Shown here one piece after another: positions 1 through 5,017 of a stretch of 5,017 nucleotides of DNA. Position 1 is the first letter of the stretch. Each line of letters starts with the position of its first letter. The translations under genes and the position numbers were made by a program. The notes beneath the pieces are model-generated. The model saw only the letters and a list, made by a program, of their open reading frames with translations. It had not been told where the DNA came from and did no database searches. This DNA comes from Bacteroidetes bacterium CG23_combo_of_CG06-09_8_20_14_all_32_9 (GTDB taxonomy: Bacteria > Bacteroidota > Bacteroidia > Bacteroidales > GWA2-32-17): the NCBI GenBank assembly GCA_002771395.1, contig PCSS01000031.1, forward strand, positions 1 to 5,017. Direction: 5' to 3'.

Positions 1-148
1 TGAGTTCATCAAGAGTATAAGGAATTTCTGAAAGCCGGTAAAAACGAAGTGCGGCGGCTGCAATTACAATGATAAAAACAAGAAAATTATCACTTTTAAT
101 ATAATGTAAAACGTTATTATTTATTAATTTTGGGTGAACATTTATCAT
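1..148 (-). CDS. N-terminal fragment of a probable GT39/ArnT-like integral membrane glycosyltransferase (runs off the left edge)
   Basis: Reading the minus strand from an ATG at 148-146 gives 49 codons, open to the window edge. An in-frame stop lies upstream at 172-170, and no other in-frame Met is present, so this is the likely start. Residues 1-20 are polar (MINVHPKL...). Residues 22-35 are a hydrophobic helix (FLVFIIVIAAAALR), followed by RFYRLSEIPYTLDE at about 35-48. A first membrane helix followed by R-F-x-x-L-x-x-I-P-x-x-x-D-E is the usual beginning of GT39/PMT and ArnT-like transferases. These use polyprenyl-phosphate sugars, and the first periplasmic loop carries the essential acidic pair; here that would be D47-E48. 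The family call rests on this short motif only, and the rest of the protein is outside the window. There is no Shine-Dalgarno site. The gene is divergent from the other two, so it is probably a separate transcription unit. Confidence 0.62.
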   Translation of the reverse strand, partial: MINVHPKLINNNVLHYIKSDNFLVFIIVIAAAALRFYRLSEIPYTLDEL

Positions 149-300
149 GTTGTAAAGTTGATTATTTTCTTAAAAATTGCAAAAAAATGGTTACTATTCA
201 CCCCTTATTATTTTTAACAATATGAATTTAACACAGAGTTTACCCCGATAGATATTTATAAATAAAAGGTTGCTATTACCCCATCGAAGTACAAAAAAAT

Positions 301-474
301 ATTCACCCTGTTAAATAACTATATAATAATATGCAAGCATTATATAAAGTTGTATTTAACAGGGCTGGCTTACGAACTACAAACAACTGCATTCGTACTT
401 TGCAAGCCAGCCCCGTTAAATACTGCTTTTCAGAAGTAATACCGCCAATTTGCGGAATATTTAACGGGGTGAAT
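301..474. repeat. Composite palindromic block: three abutting hairpins inside an outer inverted repeat
   Basis: The block can be divided almost completely into inverted-repeat arms. Hairpin 1 has arms CCCTGTTAAATA (306-317) and TATTTAACAGGG (353-364), a perfect 12-bp match around 35 bases. A middle hairpin follows with no gap: CTGGCTT (365-371) and AAGCCAG (404-410). Hairpin 2 then follows with no gap: CCCCGTTAAATA (411-422) and TATTTAACGGGG (458-469), again a perfect 12-bp match around exactly 35 bases. The outer flanks ATTCA (301-305) and TGAAT (470-474) are also complementary, so the block as a whole has imperfect 17-bp terminal inverted repeats (301-317 and 458-474, one mismatch). Hairpins 1 and 2 are both 59 bases long and are offset by 105. 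The loops differ: loop 1 contains its own TATATAAT/ATTATATA stem (320-327, 339-346), and loop 2 contains CCGC/GCGG (442-445, 452-455). It could be a small non-autonomous mobile repeat, a structured RNA, or an integron-type recombination site; the sequence alone does not decide. Confidence 0.7.
352..423. repeat. Alternative long stem-loop within the palindromic block, with attC-like outer boxes
   Basis: An alternative to the local hairpins is one long stem. GTATTTAAC (352-360) pairs with GTTAAATAC (415-423). One A/C mismatch follows (361 and 414). GGGCTGGCTT (362-371) then pairs with AAGCCAGCCC (404-413), and ACGAA (372-376) pairs with TTCGT (392-396), leaving ACTTTGC (397-403) as a one-sided bulge. 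The outer boxes ATTTAAC (354-360) and GTTAAAT (415-421) fit the RYYYAAC and GTTRRRY boxes of integron attC sites, and the length is within the known attC range. Against this reading, the usual unpaired central spacer between the two boxes is reduced to one mismatch, the flanking 37-base segments are too short to be gene cassettes, and no integrase is visible. The stem itself is certain; the attC reading is speculative. Confidence 0.5.
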
Positions 475-485
475 TGCTAAACTAA

Positions 486-516
486 AACTTCAAAAGTTTT
501 CAAAACTTTTGAAGTT
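486..516. repeat. Perfect 15-bp inverted repeat with a single central base
   Basis: AACTTCAAAAGTTTT (486-500), then C (501), then AAAACTTTTGAAGTT (502-516), is an exact reverse-complement match with no mismatch. In RNA the innermost pairs would open to give about 14 bp and a three-base loop. The stem is A/T-rich. On the plus strand it is followed by AACAAACAATAAAAC and so lacks a U-tract. On the minus strand it is followed by TTTTAGTTTAG, which gives a short U-run. Neither side ends a visible gene, so a terminator role is unsupported. A dispersed intergenic hairpin, or a binding site for a dimeric regulator ahead of the gene starting at 672, are the alternatives. Confidence 0.75.
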
Positions 517-621
517 AACAAACAATAAAACAATGAAATTGCTTACACCTATTAGATAGCTTAAACATAAGGAGCGAACAATATAGTGGCAATTATCTAA
601 CGCGGTAAACTACTTTTCATC

Positions 622-674
622 AATTTTGAAAGATGCCATAATTATTAATTTTTTTTACTTAATTTTGAACGATG
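622..674 (+). repeat. Short direct repeat duplicating the start-codon context
   Basis: AATTTTGAAAGATG (622-635) and AATTTTGAACGATG (661-674) match at 13 of 14 positions and lie 39 bases apart. The second copy contains the start codon used by the secreted-protein gene (672-674). The ATG of the first copy (633-635) is followed by only one sense codon and then TAA, so it cannot start a real protein. The repeat may be a small local duplication or simply recurrence of A/T-rich sequence. Confidence 0.4.
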
Positions 675-1655
675 ATAAAAACAGTAAAAATATTTTGCAT
701 GTTGATGTTATTGTCGTTGCAAACAGTAACAGGTCAATCTATTCCAACTGCTGAAGAAAACATACCTTACCTCGTAACTTTTGGGGGACAAAGCGATCCG
801 AAATGGGGCGATGACGATTTTTGCGAAATATTTTTTATGGTAGTACCTACTTCGCAGGTTGAGCCTGTTTATATACGGATTTACGATCCCGATTGTGGTG
901 GTGAAATAGACGAACTTAAAGGTACTTTTGATACCAAAACATCTTTTTCGGTTTATGGGGGCAATGGATGTATTTCCAATTCCGATGCAAAAAATATTGA
1001 CCCTAAAGGCAATTATAAAAGCGGAAACCTGCTTGCCACTAAAACATTTGACAACAATGCAAAATACGATAAAAACTGGTTTACTTTTGGTCCGTTTAAT
1101 CCTACGGAAGGTGAATTAAGTACTGATTACGGCGGATATGTTTTTAAAATAATTGCTCAAGGTGTTTCCGGCGATGACGGAAATCTTTATCGCTATTTTT
1201 TAAGTACAAAACCTGGTGAAAACAAAGCAGTTGAAGGAAGTAACGCTTTCACATTTGAATATACATTTCGCATGTACGATAATGTAAACAACGTATCGCA
1301 TATTTATCCCTATGCAGACAAAAATGTTATTTCAATCAAAATTTTTAATTTCGATTGGGATAATGATGGTGTAATAAGAATTATTTCAGTGGCAAAAAAT
1401 GGTCTTTCGGCAAAAGTTTCTACCGAAGGAAATTGGGAAACAATTACTCTTCCTATTGTTGCCGAAGAAAAGAACACATCTTTGGATATTCAATTTTTAA
1501 AAAACAGAGCCTTGTCTATAAAAAACAATAACGTAGTAATTTATGTAACTAACCAATACGAACAAATGCTACCGTTTTATGTTAGTCCAATTGGCGGAAT
1601 TCCTAAGTTTAAGGGCAAAATAATTGTTACACCAATAAATAAAAAGAAAAAGTAA
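672..1655 (+). CDS. Secreted protein of unknown function (327 aa), in tandem with the sensor-phosphatase gene
   Basis: I cannot name a family. The ATG at 672 is the first possible start after an in-frame TGA at 666-668. Residues 1-21 form a signal peptide: basic MIKTVK, a hydrophobic core FCMLMLLSL, and likely cleavage at TVTG|QS. Cys9 lies inside the hydrophobic core without a lipobox, so the product should be periplasmic or secreted, not a lipoprotein. The mature part has no membrane helix and reads as alternating beta strands with Gly/Asp/Asn loops. Distinctive segments are TFGGQSDPKWGDDDF (36-50), PVYIRIYDPDCGGEIDE (65-81), FSVYGGNGC (92-100) and FTFGPFNPTEGEL (137-149). FDWDNDGVI (227-235) resembles a Ca-binding loop but lacks the usual acidic twelfth position. 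The mature chain has three cysteines (51, 75, 100). It ends in NKKKK, with no recognisable type IX secretion C-terminal domain. It is followed directly by the sensor gene and is probably co-transcribed with it. A role as ligand or accessory of the sensor is inference from position. Confidence 0.85.
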   Translation: MIKTVKIFCMLMLLSLQTVTGQSIPTAEENIPYLVTFGGQSDPKWGDDDFCEIFFMVVPTSQVEPVYIRIYDPDCGGEIDELKGTFDTKTSFSVYGGNGCISNSDAKNIDPKGNYKSGNLLATKTFDNNAKYDKNWFTFGPFNPTEGELSTDYGGYVFKIIAQGVSGDDGNLYRYFLSTKPGENKAVEGSNAFTFEYTFRMYDNVNNVSHIYPYADKNVISIKIFNFDWDNDGVIRIISVAKNGLSAKVSTEGNWETITLPIVAEEKNTSLDIQFLKNRALSIKNNNVVIYVTNQYEQMLPFYVSPIGGIPKFKGKIIVTPINKKKK

Positions 1656-1780
1656 TGTGTACCTCTAAAAACGTTGAATTTCTGTGTTTGACTTCAACCT
1701 CAAAATGCTCATTTACTATAGTCAACTCCGCTTTTTGGGTTTCGTCCGCTTTAAAATTCTTTATTTTTAAAAGCGCCCTA
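1655..1780 (+). other. Spacer between the two plus-strand genes: possible false N-terminal extension or inserted repeat
   Basis: The frame of the large gene is open back to an ATG at 1655-1657 that overlaps the preceding TAA by one base, which would suggest translational coupling. The 42 residues it would add (MCTSKNVEFLCLTSTSK...) are Cys/Ser/Phe-rich and unlike a sensor N-terminus, and they would bury the signal peptide that begins at the ATG at 1781. I therefore treat this block as non-coding. The minus strand is also open across nearly all of it, and there it reads more like protein (for example ADETQKAELTIVNEHF), ending at a TAA inside the preceding gene. The spacer also has a TCCGCTTT direct repeat (1727-1734 and 1745-1752, the second copy reading GTCCGCTTT). 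It may be an inserted dispersed repeat or a gene relic. Confidence 0.55.
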
Positions 1781-4700
1781 ATGTTTAAAACTAACTTTAG
1801 TGTTTTTCTTTTATTCCTGTTTTTATCATTTTCGGGTTTTTCCCAGTCTTATCGCTTTAAAGTTTACGATTCCGAAAAAGATGGAATTTTTCCTTACATA
1901 TATTCTATACATCAGGATACTACGGGTTTTCTGTGGATTGGTACCGGCGAGGGTCTTTTTCGATTCGACGGTCATTTGTTTAAAAGTTTCGACCTTTCAA
2001 AAATAAGCGGCGATAATTTTATTTCTGCCGGTATTACCGACAAAAAAGGTAAAAATTGGTTTGGACACAATAACGGCAAAATTTCGGTTTACGATGGTCA
2101 AAAGTTTGAAAACATTGTTCTTCCGGTAGAAAATCCGGGGGTAATTACATCGTTAATTTCCGGGAACAACGGTGAATTATGGGTTTCTACACAAAATTCG
2201 GGTATTTGCAAAATCGATGAAACAGGTAAAGTTCAGCATTATTCCAAAGCATTTGCCGGTCAGCAGGTTTATTGCATTTATTTAAGAAAGAACGATTTAT
2301 TAGTTGGAACCGGTAACGGGTTATTCATTTTTAATCCTGCGGCACCCGATGTTCTTTCAGAAATACCCAAAACTCCGTTGACCAAAATTGAATGCATTAA
2401 CTTTTCAAAATCAACAGGTAATTATTACTTTGGAACCGAAGATGCCGGAATATTTTCGTTAAAAGGGTTGATAATAAAAGAAATATTTTCCGAATTAAAC
2501 TTATCCGAAGTTCCCGTAAAAGACATAGTTTGCGAAGCTGACGGAAGCCTATGGATTGGAACAATGGGTAAAGGACTCTTTAATATTCCTTATTCCCAAA
2601 ACTTTAATTCGTTTCAAACTCCAGTTAACTTCAATCAAACTAATGGCTTAAACAGTCAAAATATTAAAAAATTATTTTTTGACCTTGAAGGAAATATCTG
2701 GATTGGCACCTATGGTAACGGTTTGATTACTTTTCTTGAGAATTTTTTCACATTTATTTTACAAGATGAAAGAACCGGCGCCTCAATTTTTGCTGTTTAT
2801 CCCGGAAAAGACTGTATTTGGGCAGGTTCAAAAGGAAAACTCATTAAAATTTTTCCCGACCTTATACAAACTCCTGTATATTTCTCTAATAAAGAAGGTA
2901 TCCCCAACGATAAAATTACATCTATTTATCTTGATAAGGATTTTATACTTTGGATAGGTACTGAAAAAAACGGATTATATACTTTTGACCCCAAAAAGGG
3001 GAAAGCACAACCATATTTTATATCAGAAGACCAGCTTGAAAACTCAATAAGTTCCATTGACGGTTTTGGCAATAATATTTTTGCCGGCTCACATAACGGA
3101 CTAATAATTATTAATAAAGATAAAAAAACACATCAAATATTAACTACTTCCAATGGACTTCCGCATAACTTTATCAATCATATAATTACCGACGTAAACT
3201 CAAATGTTTGGATTGCCACACCAACAAATTATTTAGGTTGTTATAACAAAGGAGGATTCAAAAAAATTAAAATAAGTTCTACCGATGATTTGTTAAAAGT
3301 TAATTCTTTAGCTTTTGATATACGAGGATGTTTGTGGCTTGCAACTTATGGCAACGGAGTTTATATGAAAACCGACAGTGCTTTTCTTAATTTTTTATCA
3401 GCAAACGGCTTACTTTCCGATTATTGTTATAGCATAATTAGCGACGAAACCGGAACCATTTGGGTTGGACACAGGCAAGGGTTAAGCTCAATTTATCAAA
3501 ATACAATAAAACAATTCGGAAAAAACAGAGGAGTGATAAATGATTGTAATATAAATGCATGTTGTGTTGATAAATCGGGAATTATATGGACAGGAACCAC
3601 AAATGGAATATTAAGATATGATTTCAGAAAAAACTCAATAAACCGTATTCCACCCGAAATAATTATAACTTCTATAAAATTTAATGATACTGATATTCAA
3701 CCATCAGACAAAATATCAATGCCTTATGGGAAATATAAGGTTAAAATTGATTTTGTTGGAATAACATTTCGAAATCCCGAATTAGTTACCTATAAATACA
3801 TGTTAGATGGATACTACCAGGATTGGTCGGAATTAACTTTTAACACATTCGCCGTTTTTCCCCGCCTCAGCGATGGGAATTACACTTTACTTATAAAAGC
3901 CTTTAATGCAGACGGCATAAGTACTGCCGAACCTTTCAAATTAACAATTAACATTGAAGCCCCTTTTTGGAAAAAATGGTGGTTTATATTAATTTGTATA
4001 GTTATTTTAGTTTATGGATTTTATCTTTTCATTAAAATACGCGAACGTAACCACCGAAAATTAGAAGAAATGTTGCAAAAAACAATTGATGAACGAACAA
4101 GTGAAGTTGTTGCACAAAAAGAACTTATAGAACAAAAAAACCAGGATATAACCGACAGTATTAATTATGCAAAGCGAATTCAGGAAGCCATTTTACCATC
4201 ACCCTCAAAGCTAAGTTCAGTCTTCCCAAATTCTTTTATTTATTATTTGCCCCGCGATATTGTAAGTGGCGATTTTTATGTTTTTTATCAAACCGAAAAC
4301 GAAGAAAAATTTATTTTAATATGTGCCGATGCTACCGGGCATGGCGTTCCGGGCGCTTTTATGTCGCTTATCTGTTCTACTATTTTAAAAGATATTTTAA
4401 GGAAAAAACAGATTATTTCCCCTTCGCAAGTACTTTACGAACTCGACAAAGAATTGAAAATATCACTTCAATCCGAAGAAAATAATAAAACAACAGATGG
4501 GTTAGATGCTGCTGTTTGCGAATTTGATATTAAAACTAATGAACTGATATTTGCTTCGGCAATGCGTCCGCTACTTATTTTCAGAGCCAATGGCTTAGAA
4601 TACATACGTGGAAGCAGGTTTTCAATCGGAGCATCGCAATTTTTTGTTAATAAAAAATTTACCGAGCATCATTTTACACTTAATGACGGCGATTGTATTT

Positions 4701-4930
4701 ATCTTTTTTCAGATGGATTTGCTGACCAATTTGGTGGAAAAAACAATAAGAAATTGAAAATAAGAGGACTACAAAAATGGATTATTGCCATTCATTCTTT
4801 AAATATGAATGAACAATACAAAAAACTTCAAAAAATGTTTAATGAATGGAAAGGCTCACATCAGCAAATTGACGATGTTCTTATTATGGGGATTAAATAT
4901 CGAAAAACCGAATATACTGAAGATAAATAG
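1781..4930 (+). CDS. Transmembrane sensor-phosphatase: 14-blade Reg_prop propeller, Y_Y_Y, coiled coil, SpoIIE/PP2C domain (1049 aa)
   Basis: Start chosen at 1781 because MFKTNFSVFLLFLFLSFSGFSQ is a clean signal peptide; an ATG at 1655 would add 42 unlikely residues. Numbering below is from 1781. Residues about 25-615 hold 14 propeller blades marked by (L/I)W(I/V)GT...G(L/I)-type motifs near 51, 93, 133, 173, 216, 257, 306, 346, 390, 433, 477, 518, 560 and 602, most simply two seven-bladed propellers. A Y_Y_Y domain covers about 660-728 (YKYMLDGYYQDW, then GNYTLLIKAFNADG). One membrane helix (733-753) and a coiled coil (755-803, ending SINYAKRIQEAILP) follow. The cytoplasmic SpoIIE-type PP2C domain covers about 815-1040. 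Its metal-binding acidic residues are all present: D831 (SGDFY), D850 (ADATGHG), D978 (SDG) and D1031/D1032 (IDDVLIMG), so it should be an active Ser/Thr phosphatase. No histidine kinase, receiver or DNA-binding domain is present. The likely substrate is an anti-anti-sigma-type phosphoprotein, not seen here. Confidence 0.93.
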   Translation: MFKTNFSVFLLFLFLSFSGFSQSYRFKVYDSEKDGIFPYIYSIHQDTTGFLWIGTGEGLFRFDGHLFKSFDLSKISGDNFISAGITDKKGKNWFGHNNGKISVYDGQKFENIVLPVENPGVITSLISGNNGELWVSTQNSGICKIDETGKVQHYSKAFAGQQVYCIYLRKNDLLVGTGNGLFIFNPAAPDVLSEIPKTPLTKIECINFSKSTGNYYFGTEDAGIFSLKGLIIKEIFSELNLSEVPVKDIVCEADGSLWIGTMGKGLFNIPYSQNFNSFQTPVNFNQTNGLNSQNIKKLFFDLEGNIWIGTYGNGLITFLENFFTFILQDERTGASIFAVYPGKDCIWAGSKGKLIKIFPDLIQTPVYFSNKEGIPNDKITSIYLDKDFILWIGTEKNGLYTFDPKKGKAQPYFISEDQLENSISSIDGFGNNIFAGSHNGLIIINKDKKTHQILTTSNGLPHNFINHIITDVNSNVWIATPTNYLGCYNKGGFKKIKISSTDDLLKVNSLAFDIRGCLWLATYGNGVYMKTDSAFLNFLSANGLLSDYCYSIISDETGTIWVGHRQGLSSIYQNTIKQFGKNRGVINDCNINACCVDKSGIIWTGTTNGILRYDFRKNSINRIPPEIIITSIKFNDTDIQPSDKISMPYGKYKVKIDFVGITFRNPELVTYKYMLDGYYQDWSELTFNTFAVFPRLSDGNYTLLIKAFNADGISTAEPFKLTINIEAPFWKKWWFILICIVILVYGFYLFIKIRERNHRKLEEMLQKTIDERTSEVVAQKELIEQKNQDITDSINYAKRIQEAILPSPSKLSSVFPNSFIYYLPRDIVSGDFYVFYQTENEEKFILICADATGHGVPGAFMSLICSTILKDILRKKQIISPSQVLYELDKELKISLQSEENNKTTDGLDAAVCEFDIKTNELIFASAMRPLLIFRANGLEYIRGSRFSIGASQFFVNKKFTEHHFTLNDGDCIYLFSDGFADQFGGKNNKKLKIRGLQKWIIAIHSLNMNEQYKKLQKMFNEWKGSHQQIDDVLIMGIKYRKTEYTEDK

Positions 4931-5017
4931 CGAAAAATATTTGTAACTACTCACCCAATATATTTTGAATGTAAAAAATTGAATTACAGCATTATATAAT
5001 CAATTTGTTAATAAGTT
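4931..5017. other. Non-coding tail after the sensor-phosphatase gene
   Basis: The 87 bases after the TAG stop at 4928-4930 hold no ORF start of note. A weak AT-only inverted repeat, AAATTGA (4976-4982) with TCAATTT (5000-5006), encloses the palindrome ATTATATAAT (4991-5000). It has too little stability and no U-tract to be called a terminator. TCACCC occurs at 4951-4956, within GTAACTACTCACCC, which matches GTTACTATTCACCC at 190-203 in 12 of 14 positions. AGCATTATATAA (4988-4999) is identical to 336-347 inside the palindromic block. These hints suggest the same repeat family may continue past the right edge. Confidence 0.5.

Larger units (their letters stand above)
149..671. other. Non-coding divergent region rich in inverted repeats
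   Basis: This stretch of 523 bases between divergent genes holds no ORF with protein-like composition on either strand. It is very AT-rich. From left to right it contains a run of seven A at 181-187, one copy of TTCACCC at 197-203, a 12-bp perfect palindrome TATTTATAAATA at 253-264, the composite palindromic block at 301-474, the perfect hairpin at 486-516, a weaker inverted repeat TTAGATA/TATCTAA (553-559 and 594-600), and a duplicated 14-mer just before the next gene. Promoters for both flanking genes must lie here. I found no convincing Bacteroidota-type pair (TTTG near -33 with TAnnTTTG near -7) at proper spacing for either gene. Confidence 0.75.

Noticed and set aside
301..474. CRISPR array
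   Set aside because: The repeated units are arms of inverted repeats in alternating orientation, there are only two copies of each, and the arms are 12 bases. A CRISPR array would show several direct repeats of about 24-40 bases with similar-length spacers, and no cas gene is present.
660..667. TAATTTTG as a Bacteroidota -7 promoter element (TAnnTTTG)
   Set aside because: It ends only 4 bases before the ATG at 672, which would force a leaderless transcript starting at or inside the gene, and no TTTG lies at the proper distance upstream. In such AT-rich DNA the match is easily chance.
928..1119. Small plus-strand ORF of 63 codons inside the secreted-protein gene
   Set aside because: It lies fully inside a gene with a clear signal peptide and coherent reading frame, and its product has no recognisable features. 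It is an out-of-frame shadow. The same applies to short ORFs at 1800-2006 and 2736-2957 inside the sensor gene.
672..1655. Lipoprotein or type IX-secreted protein
   Set aside because: The only cysteine near the N-terminus is in the hydrophobic core with no lipobox context, and the C-terminus ends in a lysine run without the conserved sorting-domain motifs.
1655..1657. ATG overlapping the upstream stop as the true start of the sensor gene
   Set aside because: The overlap is typical of translational coupling, but the 42 added residues are low-quality Cys/Ser/Phe-rich sequence, and a proper signal peptide starts exactly at the next in-frame ATG, 1781. The long form is not excluded.
1781..4930. 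Hybrid two-component histidine kinase
   Set aside because: The propeller and Y_Y_Y domains suggest it, but after the membrane helix there is no H-box, no HATPase N/G boxes, no receiver and no AraC-type domain. The motifs present are those of SpoIIE/PP2C.
4976..5006. Intrinsic terminator after the sensor gene
   Set aside because: The stem is seven A/T-dominated pairs with a 17-base loop and no U-tract. It is too weak to call.

Overview
The window looks like AT-rich chromosomal DNA from a member of the Bacteroidota, probably an uncultured or environmental lineage. Four things point there. No gene has a Shine-Dalgarno-like site; starts are preceded by A/T-rich sequence. The large gene combines a Reg_prop/Y_Y_Y periplasmic sensor with a SpoIIE-type phosphatase, a combination typical of that phylum. 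Its phosphatase motif is written ADATGHGVPGAF, and its linker SINYAKRIQEAILP is also typical. Both secreted proteins have short hydrophobic signal peptides ending in G-Q or S-Q. The taxonomic call is inference from style, not from a marker gene.

Layout: (1) Positions 1-148, minus strand: the N-terminal 49 codons of a gene leaving the window, probably a GT39/ArnT-type membrane glycosyltransferase. (2) Positions 149-671: a long non-coding divergent region. Its core, 301-474, is a highly ordered set of nested and abutting inverted repeats. A separate, perfect 15-bp inverted repeat sits at 486-516. (3) Positions 672-1655, plus strand: a secreted protein of 327 residues that I cannot assign to a named family. 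(4) Positions 1655-1780: an unusual spacer that is open in the frame of the next gene but does not look like part of that protein. (5) Positions 1781-4930, plus strand: a 1049-residue transmembrane sensor-phosphatase. It has a signal peptide, 14 propeller blades (most simply two seven-bladed propellers), a Y_Y_Y domain, one membrane helix, a coiled coil and a complete SpoIIE/PP2C domain. (6) Positions 4931-5017: non-coding tail.

How it fits together: the two plus-strand genes are adjacent and very probably co-transcribed. The large protein should sense something in the periplasm and control a serine/threonine phosphatase in the cytoplasm, probably acting on an anti-anti-sigma-type phosphoprotein. 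It would not signal by histidine-kinase phosphotransfer. The small secreted protein is a reasonable candidate partner or modulator of the sensor, but nothing in its sequence proves that. The least explained part of the window is the palindromic block at 301-474.
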